Part shown: positions 63,629 to 64,000 of the stretch, piece by piece
Numbering within the stretch: position 1 is the first letter of the stretch
Layout: the number at the start of each line of letters is the position of its first letter
Source: Vibrio aestuarianus
Lineage (GTDB): Bacteria > Pseudomonadota > Gammaproteobacteria > Enterobacterales > Vibrionaceae
Length of the DNA stretch: 64,000 nucleotides
Direction: 5' to 3'
Assembly (NCBI RefSeq): GCF_012395185.1
Contig: NZ_JAAZTU010000012.1
Span: 1-64,000 of the forward strand
Notes under the pieces: model-generated
The model's database searches: none
The model's input: the letters and a program-made list of their open reading frames with translations, nothing else
What the model was told of the DNA's origin: nothing
Made by a program: the position numbers and the translations under genes

Positions 63629-64000
63629 ATGGAAAAAATGATCCGTGATGAGATGCGCGTTCTCCCATCCATTGACCCAGCGTATGAAGTAGAACGCCGA
63701 GTCGACTTTATTAAACGTAAACTTGTTGAATCTGGCTGCAAATCGCTCGTGCTCGGTATTAGTGGCGGTGTCGACTCAACCACATGTGGTCGTTTAGCTC
63801 AACTTGCGGTTACACAGCTAAACCAAGAACACAATGTTAATGACTACCAATTTATTGCCGTACGTTTGCCTTATGGCGAACAGAAAGATGAAGAGGAAGC
63901 ACAAATTGCCCTTTCTTTCATTCAACCGACGCATTCTGTTTCCGTTAACATTAAAGCGGGAGTTGATGGCTTACATACAGCTTCTCTTGAGGCACTGCAA
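63629..64000 (+). CDS. nadE: NAD synthetase, partial (runs off window)
   Basis: The first 124 codons of ammonia-dependent NAD synthetase. The ATG at 63629 has AAAGGA upstream. The PP-loop [20 protein letters not shown] (about 47-66) binds ATP pyrophosphate, and [20 protein letters not shown] continues as in E. coli NadE. It converts deamido-NAD to NAD. The rest of the gene lies beyond the window. Confidence 0.93.
   Translation, partial: MEKMIRDEMRVLPSIDPAYEVERRVDFIKRKLVESGCKSLVLGISGGVDSTTCGRLAQLAVTQLNQEHNVNDYQFIAVRLPYGEQKDEEEAQIALSFIQPTHSVSVNIKAGVDGLHTASLEALQ

Noticed and set aside
63565..63783. Minus-strand frame over the nadE start
   Set aside because: nadE on the plus strand has a ribosome site and PP-loop; the antisense frame has nothing.

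Overview
The window reads as a Vibrio chromosome segment (Gammaproteobacteria). This rests on Vibrio-type proteins (FabV, Gsk, SpeA/SpeB, an ectABC-aspartokinase cluster, proVWX with a MarR gene, a GlyGly-CTERM serine protease), on ERIC-type intergenic repeats, and on a tRNA-Ser(UGA) 3' end of the Vibrio type. No rRNA, CRISPR array or intact insertion sequence was seen.

Region 1, about 1-14.3 kb, looks like an accessory island. It begins with the 3' part of a tRNA-Ser gene and a truncated tyrosine-recombinase N-terminus. It ends near 14.3 kb with a 27-bp near-perfect direct repeat of the tRNA 3' end. The cargo is a complete cyclodextrin/maltodextrin system in two divergent units. Leftward: an OmpG/CymA-type porin, an LpxD paralogue, a small lipoprotein, a MalK/MsmX-type ATPase and a secreted CGTase-like enzyme with a CBM20 domain. 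Rightward: a binding protein, two permeases, a cyclomaltodextrinase, a degenerate ROK protein and a TrmB-family regulator. The logic is secreted conversion of starch to cyclodextrins, outer-membrane passage, ABC import and cytoplasmic ring opening. The LpxD paralogue, the ROK protein without kinase motifs and the TrmB regulator are the unusual parts.

Region 2, about 14.4-48 kb, is mostly housekeeping and signalling: a trypsin-like protease, galE, a CHASE8-HAMP-PAS-GGDEF cyclase with a small gene just upstream, 5-oxoprolinase pxpABC, an FAD oxidoreductase, a YbbA/YbbP-type ABC pair, tesA, fabV, two GGDEF/EAL proteins, an HD-GYP protein with a periplasmic binding-protein-like sensor, yghU, creA, gsk, an alpha-carbonic anhydrase, a group II PLP decarboxylase and a chemoreceptor. 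Four proteins concern cyclic-di-GMP. A cluster of DnaA-box-like sequences lies near 23.3 kb.

Region 3, about 48-62 kb, is a polyamine and osmoadaptation block: speAB, a TPR membrane protein, proVWX plus a MarR (CosR/EctR-like) gene, a minimal MscS-like channel overlapping mgtE, and ectABC with its dedicated aspartokinase. The end holds a secreted protein of unknown function, a NadD-like adenylyltransferase and the start of nadE, which runs off the window.

All family calls come from reading motifs and from recall of family sequences. No database search was run.
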